From NCBI GenBank assembly GCA_032718865.1, contig JALUTQ010000027.1, forward strand, positions 558,001 to 622,000: a stretch of DNA of 64,000 nucleotides, read 5' to 3'. This DNA is from Tilletia caries (lineage: Eukaryota > Basidiomycota > Exobasidiomycetes > Tilletiales > Tilletiaceae). The first letter of the stretch is position 1. Each line of letters opens with the position of its first letter. The position numbers and the translations under genes were made by a program. Positions 11,957-24,339 of this stretch are shown one piece after another. Below the pieces are notes generated by a model. The model worked only from the letters and a program-made list of their open reading frames with translations, did not search any database and was not told the DNA's origin.

Positions 11957-12085
11957 GTAAATTCGGATCACATCTTCTCGCCGTCCCCATGCCGTTTCGA
12001 GCTCGTCAACGTCGACGTCGAGCCCAAACCACCTGACCAGGTACTTAAGGAAAGTGCAAAAGCAGCATACATATACACTGATCGC

Positions 12086-14099
12086 ATGTCCGGAAGCGAA
12101 CGAGGTGGTGAGTCGGATGAGGTGGTCCAAATTCTCTCTTGCTTTATTCAGGCCAGGTAGCTCACTGAGGCGTTTGTATCTCCGTCGCCGTTCGTTCACA
12201 TGGTTTCTGGACGAAGAACCTCCTCGCAAGAAAAGCAAGTGGGACGACAATGGCGGCGAAGACACAGACATCGCTGAGCAAGAAGCCGCAGAAGCAAGGG
12301 CTCGCGCTGCGGCGAAGGCTTCCATGCTGAGGGCCAAGCAGGCTGCAAAGGAGGCGGCAGCAAAACGAGCTCGCGAGGGATCTGCCTCAGCATCATCGGT
12401 ACAGGACTCTGCCGACTTAACGCATTCGAAATCAGGTTCAGTGACTGAACCTGACTCGGAACCGCCAGCGAACGAAGTCCGAACTCCTGCTACAGCACTA
12501 CCGGTCACACGCTCACTTGCTCCTTCACGAACCGCACACCCCGTCATTGGAGGATGTCGGAGCGTGTACTGCTTTGAACGACTCAATCACATCGAAGAAG
12601 GGTCGTACGGCGTGGTTTTCCGGGCCAAGGACAAGGAGACGGGGGAGATCGTCGCGCTCAAGAAGCTCAAGATGGACAAGGAGAAAAACGGATTTCCCAT
12701 CACATCTCTGCGCGAGATTCGGACGCTCATGGAGGCGAGACATCCCAATGTTGTTCAAGTGAAAGAGATTGTGGTGGGGGACACTCTTCTTCAGTACGTG
12801 TCCTTCCAAATTGAATTATGCATATTGTAGTGACTGACCTCTTGTATCCCACAGAATCTACATCGTCATGGAGTTCGTCGAGCATGACTTGAAAACGCTC
12901 CTCTCGACAATGCGCACACCGTTCTTACAGTCAGAGATCAAGACGCTCATGCTGCAATTACTGTCCGCTGTCTCGCTTCTGCACTCCAATTGGATCGTGC
13001 ACCGGGACCTCAAGACGAGCAACCTGCTTATGAACAACCGCGGTATGATGAAACTTGCCGACTTCGGGTTGGCGAGGATGTTCGGCGATCCACTCAGTAA
13101 CATGACTTCGCTCGTGGTCACGCTTTGGTACAGGTGAGTATGCCTGAGCCGGGTTCTGCATCAAAGTTTTGTCGACGTATCTGACTAAACCCTATCCTCT
13201 CAGAGCACCGGAGCTGTTACTGGGCGCAAAAGAGTACAATACGGCGATCGATATGTGGTCTGTTGGTTGCATTTTTGGAGAGTTGATGCTCAAAGAGCCT
13301 ATGTTCACTGGGAAGAACGAAGCCGATCAGGTTGTCAAGGTCAGCTCACGAGTCAAGGCGGAATCGTATTACTTAGTACCTTTCTGACAATCGGGATCCG
13401 TTTTCCTTCACAGATTTTCAAGCTTCTAGGGCAACCGACAGAGGAATCGTGGCCAGGCTACTCGAAGCTTCCAGATGCAAGATTAGCATCGTCTATTGCG
13501 CAGCCGTGAGTCGCCCTGTTCATTAATTCTCCAACAGGTCCGACTTGGACAGCTGACGGCTTCTTGTCTTCCCGGTTCAAGATATTCCGCGTTACGGTCA
13601 AAGTTCAAATATTGCACAGATTCGTGTCTCGATCTCCTCAAGAGATTATTGACGTACGACCCGGCGCAAAGAATATCAGCGGATGAAGCGTTGAATCATC
13701 CTTGGTTCAGGTGAGCTCAGCTTTCTCGGTGCAATACATCACAACCTTGCGACACTCAATGTATTTTCTACTACCGCAAAAGTGAACCTCCGGCACCGGC
13801 TCATCCTGATAGCTTTGGCAGCTTTCCGTCCATAGCTGCTGGTGAAAGGTGAGCCTCCTTTCTGTTGTCGAACAGCATTCGTAAGACTCTCTGATCAAAA
13901 GATTCTTGCATTTGGCAGGAGACGAGATCCAAGTCCAACAGCACCAGAGCGCCTTGCAGACCAGAAGTACGTTGAAATGGACGAGGTCAGCAGTGCTTTC
14001 TTTAAAAGGTTGCTTAACACCTATTCTTTCCTTCACATCACCAACCAGGATGGCATACCAGCTCGAGCTCAACCTCTGAGATTGTTGCCCAAGATTTGA
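12086..14099 (+). CDS. CDK11: CDK11/PITSLRE-type cyclin-dependent kinase
   Basis: Nine exons (12086-12107, 12157-12793, 12855-13133, 13204-13339, 13414-13505, 13582-13710, 13783-13848, 13919-13985, 14049-14099) give 492 aa. The N-terminus is a short charged segment ([10 protein letters not shown], then an Ala/Arg/Lys-rich helix), shorter than in animal CDK11. The kinase domain starts near residue 165 with EEGSYGVVF and VALKKLK, and contains the diagnostic cyclin-binding helix PITSLRE (~188-194), [16 protein letters not shown], and the activation segment [16 protein letters not shown]. By family knowledge this serine/threonine kinase acts with a cyclin L-type partner in pre-mRNA splicing and transcription. 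The first exon carries only 22 coding bases; its start (12086) and the acceptor CCAG at 12156 are the least certain parts. Confidence 0.93.
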
Positions 14100-15463
14100 A
14101 CAAGCCTCCTCGTGCGACACCTCCCCCTCGAGCAAACGACATCAAATCGATCGGAAGGCCTTTTCCGGGTCTCGAGCAAAGCAGCACTTGTATCTATGCC
14201 GGGCTTCCCAGCGAAATGACGGCCACCTGATGTCGATTACCGACCTTCCGGTTTGCTGTCGCCATTTCGGGACCTGTCTTTCTTGTTCCCGTGACCGGTT
14301 GGATCTGGAGAGCGGTCCCGAGCAAAATGAATGAGAAGACGAGCATGCCGAGATGTCGTGTGAGTGAAATGCCTCGTGGGAGACGAAGCTCGGGAAGTTG
14401 TGGAGATGAAAATCAAAAAGAAAAGGTCGGCAACTGTCACAGTATTTTGGCCATTGAAAAGATTTGTTTGCTTTCTTCCACGCCTGCCTTTCTTCTCGCG
14501 CAGGAAGCAAGCGCATTCTTGCCTGTATCCCGAGCTCATCAGTCCGTAGTCCGTCGACAGCATCACGCCAGCGGCATCAGCATCAGCAGCAGCAGCAGCA
14601 ACATCCACAGCAGCAGCAGCAGCAGCAGCAGCAGGATCCTCAGCGAGCGCACCTGCCAGCGAAGTCCAGCCCTCCCCTCCAAGCCCCAGCTGTTCACATC
14701 CGTGGACATCCTCCTCACGTGAGCTGCGCCAAGAAGCGAGCAACATCCAGTCGGCGAACCTGAGCTCCAGCATCGGCAGCAAGGACGCAAGCCCGGCGCA
14801 CACACTCGTTTTCTCCCCCCTCTCCTCCCCTTCGTCTTTCCGTCCCGCGGCTTGTCCCCGGGGACTTACGGAGAACAACAAAGTGCTGAGCCAGACCACC
14901 CTCTACAGGTCGAACCCGTCCGTCAAGACAAAGGCACACTCGCGCGCGCAAGCTTCACCTCGGTAGACAAACAGGTCATCGCCCTCGCCCACTCGTAACA
15001 GGAGAAAAAACTGTTGACCCGTTCGTTCGGAGTCATCCCCAAAGCCCAAAAAGAAGAAGAAAAAAACCAAGTCAGGCTTTTCACCTGACTTCTCATCTCG
15101 CTCCTCGACTCATTCGCATCTCCATTCGTATTCGCACGCATCTGGAACGGCGCTCCTTCAGCTCTTCCTCGATCTTTTCCGCCTCTTTTCTCGACTGTCT
15201 CCGGCAAACAGCAACAGCCCGGCCACCTAGGATCCGGACTTCCCCCAGCAAGAATCCTGTATTTCGCTTTTGCACTGCTCGCCTCAGGTCTCAGCAGTAG
15301 GTTTCGTTCTTCGACTTTCCTTGCGCAGCGTCGGCCTTCCCTCTCATAGCCAACGCGCCGCCTTTCTAGATTTTTCTTCAAGAAGCGGACACGGCCGGCT
15401 CCAATTCACGTAACAGCAGCCGCCAGTCTCTTCTCGGACGATACCCCCCTTTTCTCAACAACT
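14100..15463 (+). promoter_or_regulatory. Upstream region of the CCCH gene with E-box and CAG tracts
   Basis: The region is pyrimidine-rich on the plus strand from about 14800 to 15460, as expected for a long leader. TCACGTGA, a palindromic E-box, is at 14715-14722. Two CAG tracts lie at 14584-14600 and 14608-14634. The open frames here show no recognisable domain. Confidence 0.5.
14584..14634. repeat. CAG trinucleotide microsatellite, two tracts
   Basis: About five and nine CAG units are separated by a short interruption. The tract is in the promoter or leader of the CCCH gene, not in a supported coding frame. Confidence 0.85.
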
Positions 15464-18341
15464 ATGGCTGATCTTATCGCACCGACCAAGGCCGGTGATG
15501 TGCAGGCTGTGCGAAACCTTTTCGATGGGCAACAGCACGTTGAACTCGAGGCCCAGGGTCAGTCCTTTTCCGTACATATTTGGCGCGCTCGCTTCACGCT
15601 TCTGACATCTTCTATTTTCCTTGACATCTGCAGACGAAGCTGGCTGGACTGCTTTGATGCACGCCGCCAAGCTCGGCAACGGGGAGCTGGTGCAGGAGTT
15701 GCTCGCGCGAGGTCAGTTCCCTCTTCAACTCTGCGTAAATTCTGGAATTCGCGTTCACTTTACTGATGCGCATATATGCCAATTTTTTTCCCTCCTCGTC
15801 CCAGGGGCTGACCCTCGTGAGGCTGCTGCTCAAGATTTGGCAAACGAGCACCCTCACGTAGCTGCAATGGTCGTGAATGCTGCAAATGCAGGCGCGCAAG
15901 GGTTCCAATACATGCCCGCCGGTAATTTCCCAGGCTACGCGAACGTAAACCCCACTCAGGGCGCTGGACAGTACGGTTACGCCCCGCAGGGCGCTTCCGA
16001 GTTCTACTACCCCCCTCCGCAACCAATGGTCTCGTCCATGGGCATGCCCGAGCAGAGCGACCCGCCGGTGGAGGACAACAAGCCCATTGAAGTCAACCCA
16101 GCAAACTTGCCTCCGCCAGATGTTGCACGCAACATTCCCTGCCGATACTTCCCGAACTGCAAGTACGGAGCGAAGTGCATTTTTGCTCACGCAGGGCCTG
16201 CTGGCGTGCTCCCACCTGCACCTTCTGCGATGCCGCCAGTGCAGCGCGATGGTGCTCCCTTTTCTCCGGCAGATGGACGCGCCCCGATGTCACCTATGAG
16301 CGCTGGCATGCCCCCGCACTCGACCGGAGCGCCCGTTTACTTCCAGCCTCCGCCAACTTACGGTTATGCTCCGATGTACGGCCCACCTCAACCATTCTAT
16401 GCACCTATGGCTCCTCCGATGCCTCACATGCAATACGGTATGCCTATGCACTATGGTCCCCCGCCGCCTATGGGTCCCGGCGCAATTGCTTCTCCTGATG
16501 CGCAGATGTCATCTCCCGCGAACGCTATGCCGTTCTCTCCACAGCAAGTATACGACACGCATTCACCACAACAGCCCAACACAGGCGCGCCGCAATTCAT
16601 CCCCGAGCACCAGCGAAAGCAATCAGGAGCAATGCTGACATCACCACAACAAGTAGGCCCTGGTCCTCTTATGAACAGCCTTCCGAATGGCGACGCTTCC
16701 GGCCATATGCACGGCAACGCGCTCGCGCACGGTATTGAGTATGGTGGACCTATGGTCGACGAAAACGGAGCAGGTTCCTCTGCAGTGACTTCTCACCGCA
16801 GGCAGTCCTTCAACTCTTTCTTGAACCGTCACACTGTTCAAGTGCCGAACCAAGGTCCCGTTATGGGTGGCATGCCTTCTTTCCAACCTTCACGAGGCAT
16901 TCCAGGAGGGAAGGGAGGACGACGAGGAACGGGTTCGTACGGCGGGATTGGTCCGCTTGGGTTCCATAAGACCGAAGGTCTCCCACTAGAGCGGCCGCCT
17001 TGCTCCTTCTTTGCTCGAGCTCAATGCAAGAACGGAGATGGATGCCGCTTCCCCCACATCCTCGACAACGGCACCGACGCGCGTAACCCGGAGGTTGTCG
17101 CAGCTGCACAAGCTGCATTCAACGCGGCTCGCAAAGCCGCCATCGTGCACAGCACGCCTGAGGAGAGCGTTCAGGTTGCAGCACAAGCGGCAGCGGTGGC
17201 CGCGGCAGCCGCATCTGCTCAGGTCGCTGCGAACGCAGCTGCCACTGGGGTTCCACCCAAAACGATGGCCCCTACCCAGCCTCGATCTGCTAAGCCGGTA
17301 CGACCGGTGACAGCTCCAGTTGAATCTTCGCCACCTGCTGCCGCTGTTCCTACTGGCCCTGCCTCAGCTTCGACCACTCCGCCTGTCGAGACACCCTCAT
17401 TGCCTGTCGCACCTGAGCAAGAGGAGACGAGCACAGTTCAAGTGCCACCCTCGGCCCCATCTCAGCCGACGCCTAGCGGACCTGCAGCGCAGAACAAAGC
17501 CCCCAATGGCATCCCTGCTCGTCCCGCTAATGCCAATGGTCACGGTGGTGCTGCTTCCTTGCCAGGGCGTCCTGCGAATGGTCATCGTAATGAGAACGGT
17601 CAGCAAGGCAACAACGGCAACAGCAACGGCAACAACAATCGCAATGGTGAACACGGAGGCAAGAGCGGGTCAGGCAAGAAGAAGAACAACAACAATAATA
17701 ATCAGAACCAGCAGCACGTAACAGTTCCGATTCCTCACCAGCGACTTCCTAAGATGGATGACTTCCCTGCTTTGGCTCCCTCAACTGCTCCCAGCGCGGT
17801 GCAGTCTCCCGGCCCTACTTCCTCTGGTCAGTCCGCAGCAGGCTCTGCGACTGAGGCATCCTCGCCCGAGTTGCCCGCTGCCACTCCTGCGCCAGCCGCA
17901 TCTGCACCTGCACCCAAAGTCAACTGGTCCGCCGTTCTTTCCGCACCAGCGCCGGCGAAGAAGGCGGCTGCCCCCGCTGCTACTGCCAACGGCACCAATG
18001 CTGAGGACGACAGCGAGAACGCTGCTACCGCTCCCAGCAGTAAGCCTGTTGTTGCCAATGGCACCCCGACGGCTCCGAATGGCGTTGAGAAGGCTGCTGA
18101 AAAGGCAGTTCCCAACGGCAACCACGGCCCGTCGCAGAAGGGACCCCGTCACCAGCCCCAAGCGAACGGCCACGCTCATAAGGCTGCTCCCCCGGCTCCC
18201 GTAGCACCCCAGGTGCCCGAGGAGGACGAGGACGGGTTCAGCATGGTGAAGCCTCGGAAGCGTGCCGCTGCGCAGCAGACGCATCAGCACCCGACACATG
18301 CTCACCAGCAGATCTCGCACAGCAAGGCGGTTGTCGCCTGA
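15464..18341 (+). CDS. Ankyrin and CCCH zinc-finger RNA-binding protein
   Basis: Three exons (15464-15557, 15634-15711, 15805-18341) give 902 aa. An ankyrin unit spans about residues 5-80 (DEAGWTALMHAAKLGNGELV and ADPREAAAQDLANEH). Two CCCH fingers follow: CRYFPNCKYGAKCIFAH near 166-182 (C-x5-C-x5-C-x3-H) and CSFFARAQCKNGDGCRFPH near 455-475 (C-x7-C-x5-C-x3-H). The linker is Pro-, Met- and Tyr-rich; the C-terminal third is an Ala/Pro/Asn-rich disordered tail with short motifs DDFPALAP and NWSAVLSAP, of the kind seen in mRNA-binding proteins. Fungal proteins of this layout (for example fission yeast Cps3) are cytoplasmic RNA-binding regulators; this function is inferred. Both early introns begin GTCAGT, one in each half of the ankyrin region. 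Confidence 0.9.
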
Positions 18342-19640
18342 TTTATCTTCCTTCTTTTGCTTTCCTGCGGTCCGCAGCGGCAGCCTTCTTGCCGCAGTTA
18401 CTTCCTCTTCTTCGCCTCCCCTTTTTTGAGCCCCTCCACTTCTTTCATTTCACCATCTTCTCCTCATTTTCGTCGGTTCCTTCTTGGTTACTCCCTTTCT
18501 GCGATCTCAACCCCTTTCCCCCTTCATCCCCTTCTTTCTTTTCATCCTTCTTCTCCTCTGAACAGAGACAACTCTTCGGTTTCGTGCGACAACTGCTTCC
18601 ACTTTCTCGATCTTCGCTCCGTCTTCGATTTTATTCCCAGATTCCGGGCCCATCTCCATACACTGATCAAGGGTTTTGGCCGGTCGACTCTTCGATTTTT
18701 TCCCTTGGTGGCCTTCACCTCACCACTCTCAACACCCCAAAAACGTCTTCCGACGAACGGCCGCTGCATCACGGCGCGAAGCATGCCCTTTCTCTCTCTC
18801 AAGGCGTGCCTCTATACGCACTCCTTAAAATCTGCCCGTCTTCAGGACGCAGCTGCAACGCCATGCTTCACTCTCTACTCCTCGACCGCTTGCGATGCAG
18901 CCTCGGCTTTTTTTCACTTCTTCGTTCCCACCTTTGGCCCTTTAATCTCTGCACATTTAGTCAAAAAGATCACACAGCCCCCTCCCCTCCCACCCCCATC
19001 TTCCCATCTTCCCCGGGTCCCATCTTTCCCCTCTCTCTCTTTCTCTCTCTTCTCTCTCTCAGCATCTTATAGTCCTATTCAGCGTTCAGCAGCAACGCAA
19101 ATCACAGCACCCGCACTCCGTGCTGCACAAGTTGTTGGTCTGACGACCGGTTAGGTATAGGATTGTGACGGGAAAGCGCGAAGAAGCGAGAGCGGACTGA
19201 TAGAAAGACTGGAGAAGGGAAGGGAATAGGCCAGGCGAGAAGCACATCATCACGGAAGCGAAGAATAAGGGCGAGGAAGGGAAACCGACCACGGCAGGAG
19301 AAGAGATCAGCGAGTCTAGGACGGAGAGGTCGTTGAGTCGAGAGAAACGTTAAAGAGAGATGCGTTGCGGTGCGGTGAGTGAGAGGAAGGTGGAGGCTGG
19401 CTGGGCGTCCCGGCCGAGGCGTCCGCGACGTTATCGAGAAACTTGAGGATTTTTGGTTGGAAGGAGGAGGAATGAAGGAGGAATTCATGGTGGAAGCCGG
19501 TCCAAAATCATGGACATGTGAATCGATAGGTGCATGGGGATAGGTTGCATGGAGTTTGTTGAACCGGTTTGTGAAATTTGATGAGGTGAGACGTCTTTCT
19601 AACGTTTTCTTGGCAGTATGTAGGCAGGTCCACCTCTCCT
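18342..19640. other. Convergent intergenic region with strand-skew switch
   Basis: This is 1.3 kb between two 3' ends. On the plus strand 18342-19075 is almost purely C+T-rich, and after about 19140 it becomes G+A-rich to about 19470. Both neighbouring transcripts would therefore have pyrimidine-rich 3' tails. Open frames inside are products of this skew, not genes. Confidence 0.55.
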
Positions 19641-22600
19641 TCATCCTTGCGTTCCGTCACGCTGACTTTGGTTGCGGTGTGGTTGATAGCTGCGTGCGTG
19701 GCCTCGACGGCCGCGACGATTGACCTGAGGAGGCATGTATGATGAGGTACCCGAGAAGACCCTGTCCCCGTCACCGGTATTGTTGTTGTTACTCGCAGCG
19801 GAACTGCTGTATCCGCTCGTCAGTGCAGGGGTGACGGCTTCGCTAGGCGCCACGCTGCCGTTGCTCTGGGCCGTCATCTGCGGGAATGGTGTTGCATGCG
19901 AGTGAAAGGTGTTGAAGTACGTTGCAGTGTTCGGGCCCATAGCCGCCACGTTTGGGTGAACGAATCCGCCATCGACATTCGTTCCTGAGGACGCGTACGC
20001 ATCGGCTTCGGCGTTGTACCCGGGAGCGGGAGCCGAGTGCGTGCCTGCAGTCGGTTGAGCTCCGTACTGATGCGGGTAAACCCAGGGCTGGCCCGGCATG
20101 TATGTGGGATACATGTACGAACTGTAGCCATTCTGATAGTACTCTGCCGTCTGCGGTATGAAGGAAGATATGGGCGCCCCGCCCGTTGCGTAAAACCCGC
20201 CAGGGTAGTACATACCTCCCCCGCGGTAATGCAGTGCGGCAGGGGAGCTTTGAGCCTCTGAACTAGAGAGGATGGCAGAATCATGCAGCGTCGAAGCTTG
20301 TGGCTGAGGGGTCGTATGCGCATTCGTGAGGACACCATGTTGCTGAGGTTGTGCCACTCTGGGAACTCCGGCGGGATGATGGCTGATAGAACGAAAACTT
20401 AAGCTCAGCGCCGGTCTCGGAGATGTCCGTCAAAGAAAGGACTTACCCATTCAAGTTCTGCAAGCTCTGCCCTCGTTGAGCAAGAGTGCCCCAGTTCATG
20501 ACCGCCGGCTGTGAGCTAGCATCTAGAGCTGCACCAGCTACCGTAATATGAGGCGCGAAGTCCTGGCGTCCGATTCCAATTCAACAACATCAGCATTTAT
20601 TACGACGGCAATAGAGTCTTGACGATCGTAACTCACCTTGCTGCCACGCTGTGAGAACTGATCTGCGACGCGTGGCTTGAGTGCCTTGCCGCGACGATTG
20701 CCCTTGGAACGTCCACGCCCATTGACGTTCTGAAAGACCATGCGATGATCATTTTCGAGTCGAGGACTTCCGTAGATCTGGGATCCTCTACCTGCATCCG
20801 CCTGAAACACGTCCACATTCTGGTAGGTGGTGCCAGGTGATGCGTAGTATTGTGTGTAGGGGTTGCCAAAATTCGTCGGAGACATCGAGGTGCCGACGCC
20901 ATGTTCATGAACACTCGATCGCGTATCAAGCTGAGGCATCCGCATTGGAAGTGGCAGAAGTGCGTGCGGGACCTGCTGCATCGGAAAAGAGGGTGGTGCG
21001 GCTGGCATTGGTTGATGAGATACAGGAGGTCGCCCTGCTACCCAAAGCTGCTTGATTGTACGCTTTCGAACCTGTCGTAGACCAAATAGTAGCGTTCAGT
21101 ATAATCCAGAGGTCTCAGCTCATGCCTGAGAATACTCACCGTGAGTTTGAAGCCATTCGAGACTTGACCATCAAGCTCCAGAGCTTTGTCTATGCTGTGG
21201 GGATCCGCAAACATGATGAACGCAAAAGTACTAGTCTTCTGCATCGACCTTTTGACCTCAACGTCCTTGATACAGCCACAAGCGCTGAATATGGTAAAAA
21301 GAGCAGGGGGAGTGATGTCTTCCGGCAGTCCGCCCACCCAGATCGAGCAGCCTTGTTCCACAAGCTCGTGCTCGGTTTTACTCTCTGCAGGAACGAGCGT
21401 GGCCTGAGAACCACTCGAGGTGGTTGGTGGTTCGTGTGGATAAAACTCGGCCAGGTCATCAGGGTGTTTAACGGGAGAGACCAAGGGCCCGACCGTGGCC
21501 TCATTCGCTTGTTCGTCGCGTCGCGATTCGATGGGAGAAGGAGCGGCATCACCTACAAACTGATGGTTTCCATCGTTCGGACCGTGTCGGAACACCAGCG
21601 GAAGCGAAACGTCGGCCACGGTGATATCGGAGCGGCGTCTGGTGATCAGTGGCACCGTCTGATTTGCTGCGAGGTCACCGCGGTCTGTGGCCTCCGCCCA
21701 ATTACCAGGTGTCATACCTTCGGACGCTTGCTGAGCTCCGCGGCGTTGTCTTGTGTAGATTCTGTCGTAAACTTCTTGGGGCTGCTCGCGTACTTGCTCC
21801 ACAAAGGCTATCGGCCCTGAATCGGCGTCACCATTTCCGTCATCTACTTCCGTACCATCACAAGCGGCGACACTCCCTGTGAGCTGTGGTGTCGATGCCA
21901 ACGGCACAGGAGACGAAGGTCCCGGCCAATCCTGACCGCTATTGGCGTCGTGGTGAACGAGCACGTCTTGACCCAGGTCAACAGTAACACCTTGGTCATG
22001 GAACGAGGATGGTGGGGAGTTGAAGAAAGCGTTAGGCGGGTTTGCCGGCAGGGTGGACTGGTACAGCTGGTTGAGTGGCTCGCTCGTGGACGCTGTAATA
22101 CAGTACGAATCGCTACTGTGGTCACCTCGCATCGAAATTTCGGACTTTGTCGTAGGCATGAAGCACCGCTCTTCACTTCCGAATGGCGGTTCGTCCGAGT
22201 TGACAGGAAGATCATCTTCATTTGCTGGATGATCGACAGTGTCTTGCTCGTGGCCGGCCTCTTGAGATTGAACATCCGTCGCGTTTTCCAGCACGGATAT
22301 CTGACTCTGAGCTTCTCCTGCGCCGATCGGTGCCGGAGGGCCGTGGGAGCTGCCATCAATTCTTTGTGATGCGCGCTCTTGAAGCCAGCGTTTCTTCGCG
22401 GCTTTTTTGCGACGCTTCATGGCTCCCTTTGAAGGCTCTGGCTTGCCCTCATCAGGCCCCTGGCTAGGCTGTATCTTCGACGCTTTCTGATCTTGCTGTG
22501 CCGTTGGTATTTCCACTTCGTCTGAAGCGAGTTCTGTCATGGCCTTCGCAAGTTGATTGAGCGAATTTTGCGGAGTCAGCGTTTTGTCTTCGGGATCACC

Positions 22601-24339
22601 ATTTTCTGAGCCGTGAGGACGTTGTTCCAGAGTGTGTTCCCGACCTCTGACTTCGTCAGCTGAATGGTTCGAGTGTCCATCCTGGTCGTCATCACCGAAA
22701 TGGGAGCCAGCATGGTCGACGTAATCTTCGTCGTTGCCGCAACTCGAAAGTCGAGTGGCACGTGGCAAACCAGAAGCTGGGGCGTTCGGGCCATGTGGGT
22801 GAACCGGTCGTCGAGGCTGATGACTTGCGGCTGTCAAGTTGGGAGAGTTGAGCCAATGAACGGACAAATGCGCCTTGAGGGGAAGATTTCCGAATGCCTA
22901 TCGACGAGAAACGTTTCGATGCAGATGTCGTTCGGGAGGAAAATGTGAATCGCAGAATTTCGGATCGTCAGTTTCATGCAATTTAAGGTTTGGTGGCTTC
23001 AAATTGTGAAGTTCCACATTTTGGTCGGAGTTGGATTGTGCACTTCGTTTCTACCACGACGTGTCTGGTACGTACCGCAAATGCAAGTCGGGCTTCCCCT
23101 CGAAATTCGAACGTAACGTGAACGACCGACTCGCCGACCGCCGCAGAGCCGGCTTGGATTTTCTCGACGTTCCCAAAGGGTCGGCAGAGACGCGCAGCGA
23201 GCTGTTGGTGATAGTGGGATTGGTGAGTGCGCATTCAGCAAGAAGACGGGGTCGGCGACGCGAGGTACTCACTTCTTCTGTCAGGTTCCGCCATCGAACA
23301 CCTTCTTGACGGAATTCTGCTCCGTACGTACCGCTCTCGTCAGACTGCTTCAAGATTTGCAAATCGACGTTGCCGGGTGAAGCCAGCACAATGGTCCGAT
23401 CACCGCGGGCGAACTCGAGACGGATGGGCAAACCTGGGAGAGAGTGCGAAAAAAAAGCTCAGTATGTGAAGCGAGAGATGCTGGGAAGAGTAAGCGAATG
23501 ACTCACCTCGAAACAGAGTGTTGTGTCCTTGCTGAATGACCTTGTTGCAATCTTCTTCGTTCTGTGTGGCAGCATTTATTGACCTTGTTCGTCAGTTTCG
23601 TTCTCTTTAGCCGGCCACAAGGAGGGAGCAACTTACCCTGAAGTCGACAAAAGCATAATTGAGCAGGCGGCGCGGTCCGATTTCCGGGACGAGCTTAGCA
23701 CGCAAGGGCGGAGCGAACGCAGCAAGGTGAGTTAGAAGATCCTCTCGCATGCGATTATGGTCGGGGATCGATTGGACACTGATTTGAGGCAGCCTATAAA
23801 CAGAAAAAAGGGAACAAATTGTGGTCAGAACCTCGCACGATACGCAAACGAACGTTTTTTCCGACGCGTGCTCACCCTGCGACAAAGAGGCTCATAACAG
23901 AGTTGCTGCCGGGAAAGCCTTCCAAGAGCTCGGAAACCGTCGAATACGCGCTGTTACGTCGGCCATCCAGGCTCACATCACCGGAGCCTGCGCCACCAGT
24001 ACGCGTGAGCAGCGGCATCGACACACAACGTGCACCTCCTTCAACGTTGGTACGCGACGCATTGCCTCCAGGACGATTTGCGGGCGGAAGACTCGAACCT
24101 CGCATGAACGCGTTGCCGATGATTTCGGAATGGTCGGATGCGCCAGCTGTGGTGGTTCCAGATCCACTTCGGGCCGAACGGGTGGTGGTTGCTGCGCTTC
24201 CGAGCGGAGGGAACGCATCTTCATCGTCGAGGTTGGCCAGAGCGGCGAAGGGGTTGGGCGTATGGAACTGGGGCTTGGGCTTGCTGTCCTTGCGCTGAGG
24301 CGGCGCTGCCTTGACGACGGTGACAGGACGGGGCGGCAT
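19641..24339 (-). CDS. Three-RRM RNA-binding protein
   Basis: Nine exons (24339-23876, 23793-23637, 23561-23507, 23433-23273, 23201-23076, 22897-21140, 21071-20637, 20562-20447, 20382-19641) give 1337 aa. RRM1 lies around 155-245: PQISVQSIPD as first strand and RNP1-like LNYAFVDFRNEEDCNKVI. RRM2 (about 262-340) is weaker: LAARLCRPFGNVEKI, then VVHVTFEFRGEARLAFA. A long acidic and Ser-rich linker precedes RRM3 near 838-912: SIWVGGLPEDITPPALFTIF and STFAFIMFAD. The C-terminus is Gln/Tyr/Pro/Ser-rich with a basic NGRGRSKGNRRGK patch and a final RRGRRGH. The function is presumably mRNA binding; I cannot match it to a named family, although the two-plus-one RRM spacing recalls Mei2-like proteins. 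The 178-bp intron at 23075-22898 is the least certain junction. Confidence 0.82.

Noticed and set aside
14237..14899. Minus-strand frame of 220 codons with an Ala/Asp-rich run
   Set aside because: The run is the reverse complement of the CAG microsatellite, and nothing else in the frame looks like protein.
18357..19154. Two overlapping plus-strand frames of about 230-265 codons
   Set aside because: They consist of Ser, Pro, Phe and Leu because the strand is almost pure pyrimidine; both are explained by base skew in the 3' flank.
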